DNA from: Sipunculus nudus
Lineage: Eukaryota > Annelida > Sipuncula > Golfingiida > Sipunculidae
Direction: 5' to 3'
DNA length: 64,000 nt
Assembly (NCBI GenBank): GCA_026874595.1
Contig: CM049306.1
Span: 43,338,019-43,402,018, forward strand
The number at the start of each line of letters is the position of its first letter. Within the stretch, counting starts at the first letter, position 1. Positions 25,001 to 37,800 of the stretch are shown piece by piece. The notes beneath the pieces are model-generated. The model saw only the letters and a program-made list of their open reading frames with translations. It did no database searches and was not told the origin of the DNA. The translations under genes were made by a program, and so were the position numbers.

Positions 25001-27003
25001 GATTAAGACTTTCTTTAAAAAAAACTGGTGTATTGAATTGATTTTTTGAAAATGTCTTTTCAGGCATCAGTTGTCCAAACTCATTTTTCTGCCCCTACAG
25101 AAGAAGAGGTAGATAAATGGAGAAAGGTAAACTTTTCCTCACACACTTAAACCAAATGTTAACAACATATTTATTATTCCTTTTCAAAACACACACAATA
25201 AATGATACTCTCAACCTGGCTCAAGGCATTTATCTGAAGAGTAAATCTGCTTGTGTGGAGGAAGGAATTATGGGGCCTCATCAATCTCAAGTGAAACATA
25301 TTACTATTAGCACTTGTTTTAGTTGCACAACTTTAGTCTGCATGTCAGCAGAATACCAGCAGGAAACTGGTAGTTATTTGTATTGCAGAGAACTGAGTTT
25401 TTGCATAGCCAGGGAATATACATGTGGACAGAATACAGACAACTCATGCAAGACAAATGTTTTTTACATATTTAATTTTATCTAATAACTGCAAATATTC
25501 ATAACAGGCCAAATGGATTGGTAATGTCTGTGATTTAGTTATTGTCCCCTGCTTCCCAAGAATGGGGGACATTGATTTGGGTTTTGTCTGTCTGTCCCTC
25601 TGTCTGTCTGTCTGTCCATCTGGTTCATTTCAGTGTGATAACTTTTCTAAATATTATAAAATTTCATTCAAATTTGGATCAGTGATTGCTCTCATGTATA
25701 CCTTGGTTGGAATTGGTTTTGGAGTGTCGATCTGAAAATGAATTCTCTCCAGCTGAAAAACAGAATTATCAAATTTTGGTCCAATTTCTCAATGTGTTTT
25801 AGTTTTTATGTTCCCTTGAAGTTATCTCCACGTCATAATGAATTTTGATCCTATATCTCAATGTGTTATAGTTTTTACGTATGCCTGCAGATGTCTCCAC
25901 ATGTCATAGTGCATCTGTTTAAGTTTTCATGTGCCCTCAAGATTTTCTCCACATGTCATAATATTGGTTGCTTATCACGCATGAAAGACAACAAGAGCCC
26001 AAAGCGGAGGGCATTTTTTCCACAAATTTGCTTGTTTTAATAACCATGGGAGACACTATACATATATTATTATATTTTGTCATTATGCAGCAATGTCTTC
26101 ATGATTACAGACTCGAAGCTCAAGCCAGACGAAGGCGCCTGCTGAGTATGTGCCACTGCAAGACATGTTGGAGGTAAGAGACTTCATTGGTTTAGCAGAG
26201 ACTTGCAAAGCCAGTATATGAAACATACTACTCAATTTCCAACTACAATTCTAACAAACCCTCAAAAAATTTTATATGAAACCTGATGTTATTTGTGTTT
26301 AGTACTATATTCAGTCGCACACTTCCAAATTAGTAAAAAGGAGCTGATAAGGTATGGTGATTCTTATCAGTTCTATTTTTATGGCTCATGACACTTTTCT
26401 GATAAATTCCTGACTCACTGATTTCCATAGTTGATATTACTGGACAGATAAACTGAGTGATCTCATTCCTCAATGCAATATGTTTTTGTCACTCCTGTAC
26501 ATGACATAATTTAAGGTCTTATATAAATATTGATTATAGGCACAAAATTGATAACATTCCATGTCTGTTAACAAAAAATTATCACCTGCCAAATAATTTA
26601 CTCTTTTCTTAATATGTTCACACAAGTATTTACACAAATTTTGTTCAGTACTGTACATATTTAAAACAACTATTTCTTTGTGGAATGTACCATGAAATTA
26701 TAAAGTGAACTTAAAATGTAAAGTCCAGTATGATTTCATTAATTTTATTCATTTGAATTTTGTCTCACTGCCAGTTGTGGTAAGTTCACAGAACATATTA
26801 GAATATGGATATCTAACTATAATGTTATATCTTGTTTTCTTCAGGACTTGATGAACAAATGTGTGGACACACCTCATGATGCCTACTTGTCCCTGGGAGA
26901 TAATCACTGGCCACCGTATGTAGAGTTAATGTTACGGACTGGAATCTGTGTGAGACACCCTCAGGATGACAGAAGAATCAAACTGGCCCCTCATCACTTA
27001 TAG
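19091..27003 (+). CDS. CENPK: Centromere protein K (CENP-K), spliced
   Basis: Coding exons are 19091-19177, 19601-19733, 20565-20682, 21812-21907, 23146-23215, 25064-25126, 26111-26173 and 26845-27003. They sum to 789 nt, 262 aa plus TAG; human CENP-K is about 270 aa. All junctions are GT-AG and in frame. The N-terminal two thirds is Lys/Glu/Gln-rich coiled coil. The C terminus (residues about 204-262) carries the family signature: LQDMLE, then TPHDAY, then WPPYVELMLRTGICVRHP, closely matching vertebrate CENP-K (LHEMLE, VPHDPY, WPPYVELLLRNGIALRHP). In known systems CENP-K acts with CENP-H, -I and -M in the inner kinetochore network at centromeric CENP-A chromatin. Exon 3 uses the acceptor ending at 20564; a tandem AG two bases upstream would break frame. 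Exon 6 has a second in-frame donor at 25109. The ATG at 19091 follows an acceptor (AACAG/GATT), so the 5' UTR is spliced. Confidence 0.93.
20710..21033 (-). mobile_element. tRNA-derived SINE with target-site duplication
   Basis: On the minus strand the 5' end starts GGGGCCTGGACAGCTGAGCG (A-box-like, plus 21011-21031). It continues to a B box GGTTCGATCCC (complement of about 20969-20979) and ends in a short AGTC-type tandem tail. ACACAGTCTGA flanks it on both sides (20699-20709 and 21034-21044), an 11-bp target-site duplication that fixes both ends. It inserted in CENPK intron 3, 27 bp after the exon 3 donor. Confidence 0.8.
22347..22360 (+). promoter_or_regulatory. CTCF-like motif in CENPK intron 4
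   Basis: CCACCAGGTGGCAG matches the CTCF core consensus CCASYAGRKGGCRS at all 14 positions. It lies 440 bp after exon 4. Binding is not shown by sequence alone. Confidence 0.45.
23479..24938 (-). mobile_element. Dispersed element with GGTGGCGCCACC core repeats, copy 2, inverted
   Basis: The hairpin end comes first (GTATCCAC 23482-23489, GTGGATAC 23503-23510). The other end is GGCGGATACACGTAGTCGC then GTATTCTAGTTT, near 24895-24938. Eight palindromic cores start at 23796, 23946, 24076, 24225, 24354, 24502, 24629 and 24775, giving alternating steps of about 149 and 129 bp. It occupies most of CENPK intron 5. Confidence 0.65.
26845..27003 (+). CDS. CENPK: CENPK terminal exon with the CENP-K signature
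   Basis: The acceptor TTTTCTTCAG precedes 26845 and the TAG stop is at 27001-27003. It encodes 52 residues from DLMNKCVDTPHDAY through WPPYVELMLRTG to the C-terminal APHHL. The PHD-Y, WPPYVEL-LR-G and RHP-D--RI elements are conserved in vertebrate CENP-K, which makes this exon diagnostic. Confidence 0.95.
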   Translation, partial: DLMNKCVDTPHDAYLSLGDNHWPPYVELMLRTGICVRHPQDDRRIKLAPHHL

Positions 27004-27903
27004 AACTAAGACTTCCCATTCCATAACACATCTAATCTGGTACATGGAGCTAACACTGCCTATATGCCATACTACAGTTTATCTGGTACATAAAACTAAA
27101 CTACCCTTGCCATTACACAGCATATCTGCTACACTGAGCTAAGAATGGCTTAAGTCACAGCAGAACATATTTTGTACAATCTAATGTTAATGAACTTGTG
27201 CTATTTTTATCAAGAGCTGAAAAAATGGCTGTAGTAAATGGTACAATATCTCAGGATACAATATAATAAGTAATGTGATTCTTCACTCACAGCACAGGTT
27301 ACAATATGTTGATATAACCTGTGTTATAGTTTAGAATAGTTGTCTTCCTTATTTACTGAAATGAAAGCAAACTCTTAATACTTAATGATAGATAAGACTT
27401 ATTTCTGATCAAAAAACTATTAACAGGGTAGTAGATGTTCATCTTGTTTTTGATAAGTGATGACCCATGTAACATGTTTTGTAAGGTGATGAGAAATTAT
27501 TTTTGACAATCAGATACTGCCTTCCATTGACTGATCAAATATCTTCAGAGTGTCTACGTAGGTGCCCTCTGATGATGCATATTTGATATTTGGATTTGAA
27601 TTATAATTTATAAATGCACTGGTGTATGTTTAGAACCCAAAACAAGAGGAGCTATCATTATTTGTTTAGTTCCTGCATCTTAGAACAGCACATCATAAGT
27701 TCATCATACCAAGGAGGCATTCCTTTTATCCCCACATCCTGTTTTATGCTTCAACTATAAATGCATTTATGTAGTTAAATATGTTTTATATTTAAGTGTT
27801 TTGTATCATATTTGACATTGCGATGCCATATTTCTGAGAAATGTTTGTTTCTTTAGGACCACCTTGTTAATGATAAGCCTGCCACATATGTATCTTTCAT
27901 GTT

Positions 27904-27909
27904 AATAAA
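27904..27909 (+). terminator. CENPK: CENPK poly(A) signal AATAAA
   Basis: A canonical AATAAA lies about 900 nt after the CENPK stop, the first one noticed on this strand in the 3' region. It implies a 3' UTR of about 0.9 kb at 27004-27930 with no other feature seen in it. Confidence 0.6.
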
Positions 27910-28495
27910 ATCATTATAAAAGACATTCTGGATAATAATATTTTTAAATGATTTTGCATTGGAAATTTTTGTTCAGATGCTTGAGCAGGGAGATCTTAAA
28001 AAGATATGGTAAAATGTTGTTGGTGTCATGATACTTCATTATTCCATCAATTTTACTGAATATTACAGTGTCCCATGGGTCAGTATGCTCACTTTAATAG
28101 GTTGATTAATGAATTATATTTACAATCAAAGGTGCACATACTTCTTGGAGCTTTTGTTAAATATAGAGTTTTAAGGGGAATGCATTTGCCTATCAGAGCA
28201 GTGAGGTTACAGAAAACAAATTGAGGTAAGGCCAAAAGATACAGCGTACCGTATTTTATGCTAAAATATGTTTGATGTATTAAAAAGACCCAGTGTAATA
28301 CATGGTAGCGATGCAGTAAACACAGGAAAACAGGTTTAACTTGTCAGATTAAGAATAATCCATTGATCTTACTTTCATACTATTTTTGGATCTGGAATTT
28401 CTACTGTACATTTTTTTTAGGTCACTGTGTGTTAACCTTTCAGTGTTTGCTCAGCCTGATATTTATTAAAGTTCGGGATTAAAAATCCTAATTCC

Positions 28496-28501
28496 TTTAT
28501 T
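28496..28501 (-). terminator. IHO1: Candidate poly(A) signal for the IHO1-like gene
   Basis: AATAAA on the minus strand, about 330 nt after the stop. A weaker ATTAAA lies nearer, at 28576-28581. The two converging transcripts (CENPK and this gene) would then end about 0.6 kb apart without overlapping. Confidence 0.4.
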
Positions 28502-28829
28502 AATTGATGTACACAATATACCTTAAATGATGATCTATATTAAAGAAAACACTATCAAGATGGAACAACTAGAACTTTAATCCAGTCTTTTACAAATTTA
28601 ACAGTTACAATGGTAATGATCACCAGCAAACACTGGAAAACATATACATATAAATAAAAAAATGTAATATAACCAGAAATCAGCCAGTTAACAGTCTTTA
28701 AATTGAATTTATAAAGGCAAATTATAGATCACATTTTCAGTTGTATTATAAAAACTCACATTATTGTCAAGTTCAACATGCTGGTGTTAAAACTGTCCAG
28801 TTTGTGTCCATGGCAGCCCCAGTGGAAAG

Positions 28830-31800
28830 TCAGTTCTCTCCTCTGATCATGGCAAGTACCTTAGAATTGCAGACATCATCTCGTATCAGTCTTCTTTTTG
28901 TAGCTGATTTTGAGGTTGATTCTGTGTCCTTAAAATGACATAAAAACACGAAGTCAGTCATTGCAATTTTTTTACTCACTTATGTAAGCAAAACAAATTT
29001 GCGTATTGTGTTAAATTTGCCTTTCTGATAGTTAACACTAAAATTCTAGAATATTTGAACAAGTTTAGCTTTGGAAAAATTTGTCTCAGCACAAGATGTG
29101 TATAACTTATTGAAATTAAATGCAAAGAAAGAAAACTTTGCCATAATTAAACATAATTAAATGTGTGTAAAGAAAACCAGAGATTCACAGTTTTAAATGA
29201 GTCATGAAACTAGAGAGCATGATACTTGCCCATGACTGGAACATGCTATTCCTGTCCCCAGGGAGAGGTCTCTTCACAGGAGATCTTGAATACCACCCAT
29301 CCCTAGAATAATCTGAAATTAATTTGATATCTTAATTCAATTCATGCCTCCACATTTATAATAATATCATTTATAAACCCCCAGCCATTCTTATAATTGC
29401 ATCTACACACAAGAGCTGGGTATTAATCTACAGGACCATGTACTCTAGTAAAAGAAATTCTGACTGTAAAATTGTCTGATACCCCTAGGTCAAGGAGCTT
29501 GCTTCTGAACCAGCCAAGAAGTATATGATATAGTTAGCTTAATGTTCATTGGGAATTCAACTTTGCCATATTTCCAAAAGGTTAAGAATACTGGTCCAAT
29601 CCTATTCACACTTTCTGTATTACAGTCTGAAAAGTGGAAATGAGTCACATTTTTAAAACATTATGAACCAAAAGATAATATCTCTTGAGTCTGACTTTCA
29701 GGATGCTCAAATCATATTTTTGCCTTGTAGCTCACAAAATGGATGCAATTCTGATCGCATTTTAGATTTCCACTAGGATTTTCCATGGGCCTTTCATGAT
29801 TATATGTTAGAATTTGCGTGGTCTGACGGTTAACATTTGTGGCCTATTAAAGAATGGCTGGAAGACCTGATGGATTGATGGCTGACAGGCTCATTGCCAT
29901 AATCACCTGAGCTATAATATGGAAAATATATCGATTAGTTCATCAAAGTGAAATCATAAGTGAATTTTTACCAGAGTTTATAACAAAATTTAAACAATAG
30001 TTTTGTATATAGGTATGAAGTTCTGCAAGCAAGCCACCAAAAAGATTGCCACAAGAAAGAAACTTAGAATACGGTTAGTCGACAAGAGACTAAGTGTATC
30101 CACCAAAATCAGAGTGGGACAGGTGAGGTGAGACATGGATTGAGTGGCAAGGGGAAATAGAGTGAGATGTGTTGCATATTAGCATGGATGTCTGCCATGT
30201 AAACATGATTATAGGTGGTGCCACCTGTTATTTGAAAGAGAAAGCTATCCAAGATGCATACATATGCGAAATGCAGGTGGATAAGTCAAACCACTGCTGA
30301 GATATGAGTGATTTTTACCCTAGGCAGATGAACAGATGGACACAATGCTAAAGTGGTTGTTAGCATGGATGTTTGCAGTGTAAAGTGAATGTAGGTGGTG
30401 CCACCTGCTACAAAATTGTTAAAGCTATCCAAGATGTATACATATGTACAATTTTAGGCAGATAAATCAAACCACTGATGAGATATGAGTCCCTATCCCA
30501 TGGCAGACAAACAGATGCATGCTGTACAAAAATGGTTGCAAGGGGCGCCACTAGATTTTTGTATGATATAAAGCTATCCAAGAGCTACATTCATTCTAAC
30601 GCCCCGAATGGTCAAACGAGTCTGAAGATATGTGAGTTAATGTGTGAAAACAGATGCACAGATGGACGCACTGCAGACAGGAAAGGTCAGAGGTCAATTC
30701 AAAATGGTTAGCATCAGCTCACATGTGACCTGGTAAAAGGATCAAGTTTCAGAAAAATCAGCCAATTGGTCTCAGAGGAGTTCTCTGGAAACAAACATAG
30801 CAGCGGCGCAGTCAAAAACAGAGTATCCGCAATACTTTGTTTAGGCGGATACAATTACCAACTTAACAGCAGTCACCAGAACAATTATTTTTCTCAAAAT
30901 TTACCCGACCAGGAAAATAAATTTTGTAGTAAAGAGTGAAAAGCCTGGAAGAGAGCAAATCATGTTCAGGTTCAATGACAATTGAATTTATAAAGATGCA
31001 CTCTGAAAGCCATGAATTATTCATAAGCACCTTGTAAAATAAAGAAAGGGATGAAAGATGTTGCAAATCATACAGACCTGTAGTATCTAAAAGTTGTTGG
31101 GAACAAAATAAAGTCTCGGGCAGTGGTTTCTTATCAGATATGATTATCAAGTAAAATGTATCTTTGCTACACGATTTCAAACAGGCTCTGTAAAATATGA
31201 TACATGTTTGGCTCCATCTGGTGAGGGCCTGTAAACTATCAGGATTGACAGAACTCACAAATGGTCAAGGTGAGTTCTAAGCTGTATGTGGTGATTATTA
31301 TATGTCTGAGTCTATTAAGGGGAAAAAAAAGATAAAAATGAAAGTTTAGTATGGCATATAAAAATACTGCACAACAGTCCTTTATTTGTGAAAAGAGTGA
31401 ATTTTATAAGGTCTAAACAAAGGATGATGTGAGATATCAGTCAGATTGAAGAAGCTTTGTTGCAAAGTGAGTGATGAAATGTGGTCAAAGCATCAAATAA
31501 ATTTGCAGGTTCAGTAGCTCGTGTCACTACCTTCCCACTGAATCAGATGACTTTCAGTGAACTGATTTGAAACACATTATAGCTGTTATACTTCTGTTAT
31601 TGCTCAAACTGTTGCAGCTGAACAAACCACAATGCTAAGAAAACAGTTCATTTTATATTCACCTCTCCTCTTGGAGTCGGACTTAGGGGTTGTCATCTTT
31701 GTTCCCTGTTTGACTCTTCTTCTGATAATCATCTCTGTAACTTCCATTGATGGAGAGGATTCCTGGCTGCTTGCTGTTAAATTGTCACTCTGAATGATTA

Positions 31801-34800
31801 ATAAAACAAAATAATCATTATTATTAAATGTTGTTTATCAGCTATGGGGGAGGAGTTCAGTGTAACTGATGGTTCTATACAGACTGCTCACAACTGTGGT
31901 ATCAAATTAAAGAAATATCAGTTATGGAAAAAAACATTAAAAGTCTGTACTTGTTGGGCTGTAAATTTAGTACATTTGAGTGAATACATGCTCCAGTGCA
32001 GGGAACTGATAACTGCAGTTTCTGTTTGTTTCAAGGTAATGCACATTACTTTATTGGCAATTACACTTATGATGCTCCTTCATGAAATAAATAGCACTCT
32101 ATAATTATGTGCAACTCACAAACTAGTTGAAATAATTATGATTTTTAAAAAATTTACAAAGTGAATTCTCAATTTTGATTAATGATAATTCTCAATTGCA
32201 TTTTTTTAAAAGAATTTCTGAACTGCTACATGTTTGTTCTCTCCATACACAGAGGTTTTCTGAAAGCATGCTTTTCAAAAATGAAGGTCTTGTTTAGATG
32301 TTATATATATTTTCACACATTAAGGAATATTTTTATTTATCTCAGTATGCTACCTGAAGTATCTACTAGAGGATACTAAACAGGAAATAATATTTTTTTT
32401 TCAGACAAACATGATTAAAGAAATATCAGTTATGGGAAAAAACATTAAAAGTCTAAGAAAAGCTGTTTCATTTTTACAAACAGGTAGATTGGAGGTTAAA
32501 TGAATGAAATTATTGAAGTACATGTAAAAAAAAACATGAAGATGTTTTAAACCACATAATGGGAAGAGTGTGTCATTACCTGGTCAGCATCACTATAAGA
32601 ACTTTGCAGGATTAGAGAATGTCTCTCTTCCAGTTCACCTGCTCTGTAAGATGATCACAAATTGGAAATACTGATCAAAACAGCATACCAGGGTTGGATC
32701 CAGGATTTAGGAAAAGGGGGTTACAACCCAGGAGGACTAATGAAAATCCAAAAAAAAAAGGTCATCAGGTCCAGAAAAGGGGGGGGTCCAGGCCGCAAAA
32801 TTTTGTCTAAAACCCTTGAAAAAAGGTTGCTTCGGGTGAAAAAGGGGGGGGGGGGGTCTGGACCCCCTGGATCCACATCTGCATACTTAACACGTGCCTT
32901 TAAACTTTCACAGTATCATAATAAGAAAATCAAGTTTGTACCTGTAATGAATTATAAACATCTGATTTTGTATAAGCATCCTCACAAAAAATCTGATTAT
33001 ACCTACATAAAAGTTATAGCTAAATTACTAGAGAGAAAGGTCTCCTTAATTTTTACTGGAATGATGTTTTATCATTAGTAATAGCTTTCTTAATTTACTT
33101 TTGAATGAGGTTGTGTATTATTATTACACCTTTTCAAAAAGGTATTATGTTATTTTTTATGGTTGATAGGTTACTTGCTTGGCTATCTGTAAGCAACTTT
33201 TATCATAAAGTTAAATACTTTAGCCTAATGTTTAGAATTATCCATATTGCTGTGCATGAAAGAAAAACCCACTAAATCCTGGAGCATTAAAAGTTGCATA
33301 TCTTTCTTATCATATGGTTCTCTTCAGCCTCATTCAATAGGCAGCTACACACACAAGCTATGGACCTTTCCTTGTTCAAAAAGGGCAAAGCAAAATAAAC
33401 ACATGACCTACCTCTGGGTGAGCCACGGAGGTGTCTGTGATTTGCTCATTTGCAAAGCAGATTTCCAGTGGTTTTGTGTTTGTTGTCTTGATGGCATCTG
33501 GTAACTTGTTGACAAACCATCATCAACATGGTTAGTGTTACACTCATCAAAACTAAACACATCTATGCCATCTCCTTTCCTTGTCCTTTGGCTGCTCATT
33601 ACACTTGTTTGTTTCTGTTCAATTAACTTCTTGTCCATCAAGCTTCTCTCTGGAATATTCTCCTGGACCTGGTTAAGAGGAATTTCTGGCTTTGTTCTTT
33701 GGCATCTTTTATGAACAGCAGAATCTGGAGCTTTCCTTTTCTGCTTTACTTGTCTCGCCTGTTCTGTACTGTCCTGTACCACCAGACCTGACCTCAGTAC
33801 ACGTGGCTGTAATGCAGCTTGTGATCTGTTAGACCTTTGTGAGGATTCCTGTGAAACAGTGCCAAGTGACCTTTTCTTTGTTTTTCCTCTGGATTTCCTT
33901 TTTCTTTTCTTGGGGAGTGGACCTTGACCTCGATTCTCTGCATTATCATCTTCATTTGGTGGATCATTAACTCCCATATATGATTCATCCTGGCTTACTG
34001 CCTCATCTTCCAAATTGTAGTTATTTTCAGTATTATTACGTTGATCTGGGGTATCACTGCAGTTTAAGTGCACTTGAGGATGAACTGTAGCAACTGGAGA
34101 TGGCTTTGCCTTGCTGAATAGTTCCTTTGCTGACCACTTCCTTGTACTGGAAGATAGGGGTGATATCAACTTTGAATAGGGATTGATGCTTCTCCTATTT
34201 TCATTTTCCTTATGCATGGAAAAATCACTCCCTTTTCTGTTGTTCCACAAGTCAATATTTTCATTTGATCTGGTGTAGCTGGAAAAGAAGCTGGATACTG
34301 GCTGCGTGTATTGGTGCTGAATACTGGTTGAAGCATCATCTGATGGGTGTTGACTTCTATTAGAGCTTTGTTCTTCATTGTTATATTTGTAACAACCATT
34401 ATTTACCTCTGAAGATGGCATAAATAAGCTAGCATTTCTGCCTGTATGAACTGGAGGAGTGGGGGGCATGTGCTGTGTCCCTTCAGAATGAATGGAAAGC
34501 CCAGGTGTTGCAGGCCCTTTCCTAGAATACTGTTTGTGATGCAGCATTGAATCAAACTGCTTTACAAATTGTCTCTGCATAGAAGAAGGAATATCCTCCT
34601 TTGTTTCTGAGTCTGACAGGACTTTAGAACATGATTTGTTTGCCATGATTTTGTTTATCTCTTTTTCATGCTTCTCTTGTAGTTCCAGCATTTGACGTTG
34701 GAACCAGTCTGAGGAATGAAGATTTTTCGTCATTTCCTTCTCTCTGTTTCCCTCTGTCAGTTTTGTCACAACACATTCAAATTCACTTCTCTGTTGTTCA

Positions 34801-37800
34801 CCGCTCATTTGAATCTACATGACAAAATACAGTTGAATTTTAATGATGATAATTGTTCAGCATCAGTGGTTCACACAATAGATGAATTTCCATGATGATT
34901 AGGCATATTTTTTACCAAATGATGATTACAATTTTGTTATTATATAAACAAATATTTAAGTAATATAAAAAGAGAATGAATTATAAATTACAGATGATAC
35001 ATCTAGATACCATTCAACAAACAAATAACACATTTTATATTCAATTGTCAAATGCCAATTTGCTTTAAACATGAGTGTGAGTGCCATTATATGTCAAAGA
35101 CTTAATCCAAAAGTTTACATTCATTATTTAATCTATGTAACAGAGATTCTGTGAAGCAGTGTATACAGGCCTGAAACCCTAGTTGTGTTGTTATTGTGTA
35201 TAATGAAAGTAACTAAAATTTCAAGTAACTAAATTACATGAATTAACATTAAAACTTATTGGACATTAATATTACCTAATGATTGACATAATCTGAATTA
35301 ATGTTTCATATGAAATGTAAAATGTCATACATGAAATTTGTATGGGCACAGTATGAGAAATTTATAAATACCTGTTTTACAGCCAGGTTCTGTAGATCCC
35401 CCAGATGCTGCTTCTGTAGGTCAAGCATCTCCTGCTGCTTTTCAGATATGATTTTCAACTGTCTATCGCTGGTATCAGCTATTTTCTGATCAACCTAAAA
35501 ATTTGGGTTGCAAATACTTATCATTATCCCTGTATATTGCTAACAAAACAATGCAAATATAAATGTTTTACCTTCTGTGAAAGAAGATGATGTCAGCTTG
35601 TCTTTATCTAAGACAGAATATATTGTGTCAAGAAAATATGTAATTTTTACAGCTATATTGCCTTATATATATTGATTTTTTTTTTACCATGGGAAAAAAG
35701 AATAAAATATTTTCTCTGCCATAAGTATAAGCTTTGCAACCTTCATGTTAACCATGAACCTATAATATTTCATTCAGAACAAATAAATGAAAATGAGAAG
35801 ATTCTTTCTTCTTTGCAAAATGTTTTTGCTTGCCAACAATTTTAATCCAGATGAGTACATCATGGGACAGATTTATTAAGATTTACTACAACTTACTTCA
35901 AGAATGAAAAATATTTTCTGCCAAGACCAAAGAATATAATTTCAGTCAATAATACCTGTTCATTCAGTAACTGATACATCTCTTGTCTGTGTTTTCTTTG
36001 CATAGTCATCAAGATCCTTTCAATGGCCTCCAGATGTTCCTTGCTGTTTTCTTGCACAAAATCTGCTTGGCACCTCAGGTCTTGCTCTATCCTAACAAAA
36101 ATTAATCACACACAGTGTACCATTTATCATTACTATAACAACTGATGAGGCTAAAATCACAAATCTACTTTCAATGACAGTTGTATCTACCAGTCTCTGG
36201 TTTAAAAAGATAAACCAGTCATGGACATATCAGTCTTCTGGCTTCATTTACAACAACTTAAGTAAATGTCGTGGCAGCTCGCTAGAGCTGCTTGCGGTTC
36301 TTTTTACCAATCCGTCTCGACATAAATATAACAATAACTATGAAAAACAATAATATTTCTTATTATTCTGATGAAGCTCATGAGGCTACCAGGATTTAAT
36401 CAACAACATGTCTGAAAACATGATGGCAACAACACAGCAAGAACAGCTCCTCAGGTGACAAATATAATTAATTTTGAAACATAAATATTTCTTTTGTATT
36501 AATTTTTTTGCTTATATAAATGATATTCTGATTCAATTGTGTGTGTGCATGTGTGTGAGATTTGAGAAAAAGTATCAGAGAACATGACTGATATACTCAC
36601 TTTCTTCCCAGGTGTGTCATGGCTTTTTCTCGGTCTTCATGTAGATTTTCAATGGCCTTTGTATGTTTCTCCATATTATGCTGTTGTTCCTTAAGATAGG
36701 TTTCCCTCTTCTCTTGATCTTGTTTGAACCAACCCTGGACTGCATGTACAAGGTCTTGCGTCTGTCCCTGCTGCTTACTGTACAGTTCATCAATATGGTT
36801 GATAAGTTCAGTATGATCCTGTTGTTTATACTGCTCCACTTGAGCACGCAATTCTTCAATCAATGCATCTCTCTGTGATAAAGGAACAGATGTGTTAGAA
36901 ATCTTCAATGTTAATTAGAATTTTAATAATTTTTTTTTCAATTGACAGCATAGATTGTCACAATATTATGTTCTTTTTAAAACCTGCTGCACATGCAAGA
37001 CCACTGATGTCATCTTAAATTTCTCAGCCTTTGTATAGATTTTACTTATTTTTAAGGTGATTTCTAACTGACCTTTAGAAAGGCAGACATTGCAACCAGG
37101 AAGAGCCAGGAAGTTAAAAAATGTGGTTGATGTTAGGAAAAGGATCTGGTGAAATCTTGGAAACCCACTGCAACTCATATTCAGGTTAGAACACATTGTA
37201 AGACACACCAAAATGGCATGATGGAGTGTGTGCTTGTTGAACTGGTAAATAAGAAACAGGGTACAAATCATAATCACACTATCTAGAAAATTCACCTTTA
37301 ACAAACAGACATTTTCTGATAAAATCTTTCCAGAAACCACATACAAGGTTACTGTGATCTAAATTCATATGCTTCAGTAAGCATTAAGGTGCATCTCCTT
37401 TAAAATCCCTTGCTTTCTTCACACATTTCTCTCCTCTATTACAGATAGTTCCATACCTTGTTCAACTCTTCAGTAAAGTTTGACAGCTTTTTTAAGTTAC
37501 CCTCTTTTTCCTTTAACATACTTGTAATCTGTGATGTATGTTTGATCAAAAGTTCTTCCACTGTGAAGTAAAAGGAATATTATTACTGGCATTAAGTAGC
37601 TCAATGTACTGCATAGGAAATAAATATCATGCAAATGAACTGTGACCTATATTTATGTGCTGCAGTAAGCATTTAGCATTATTTTAAAAAATGTAGGACA
37701 ACCAATGTAGAATGACACATAAAAATTATCAATTTTAAACATCTCAATTGTTTTTTGTTCACAATATGTGATTAATTTTTTCTTGATTAGCATGTCAATA

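Noticed and set aside
25540-25975. Possible LINE 3' end (GGGGGACATTG, CTGTCTGT repeats)
   Set aside because: No reverse transcriptase frame or clear terminus; only repeated TTTTGGTCC/CTCAATGTGTT-type units, too weak to name.
32662-33078. 138-codon plus-strand frame
   Set aside because: Begins in the G-tract element (Gly-rich stretch) and runs into intron; antisense to the IHO1-like gene.
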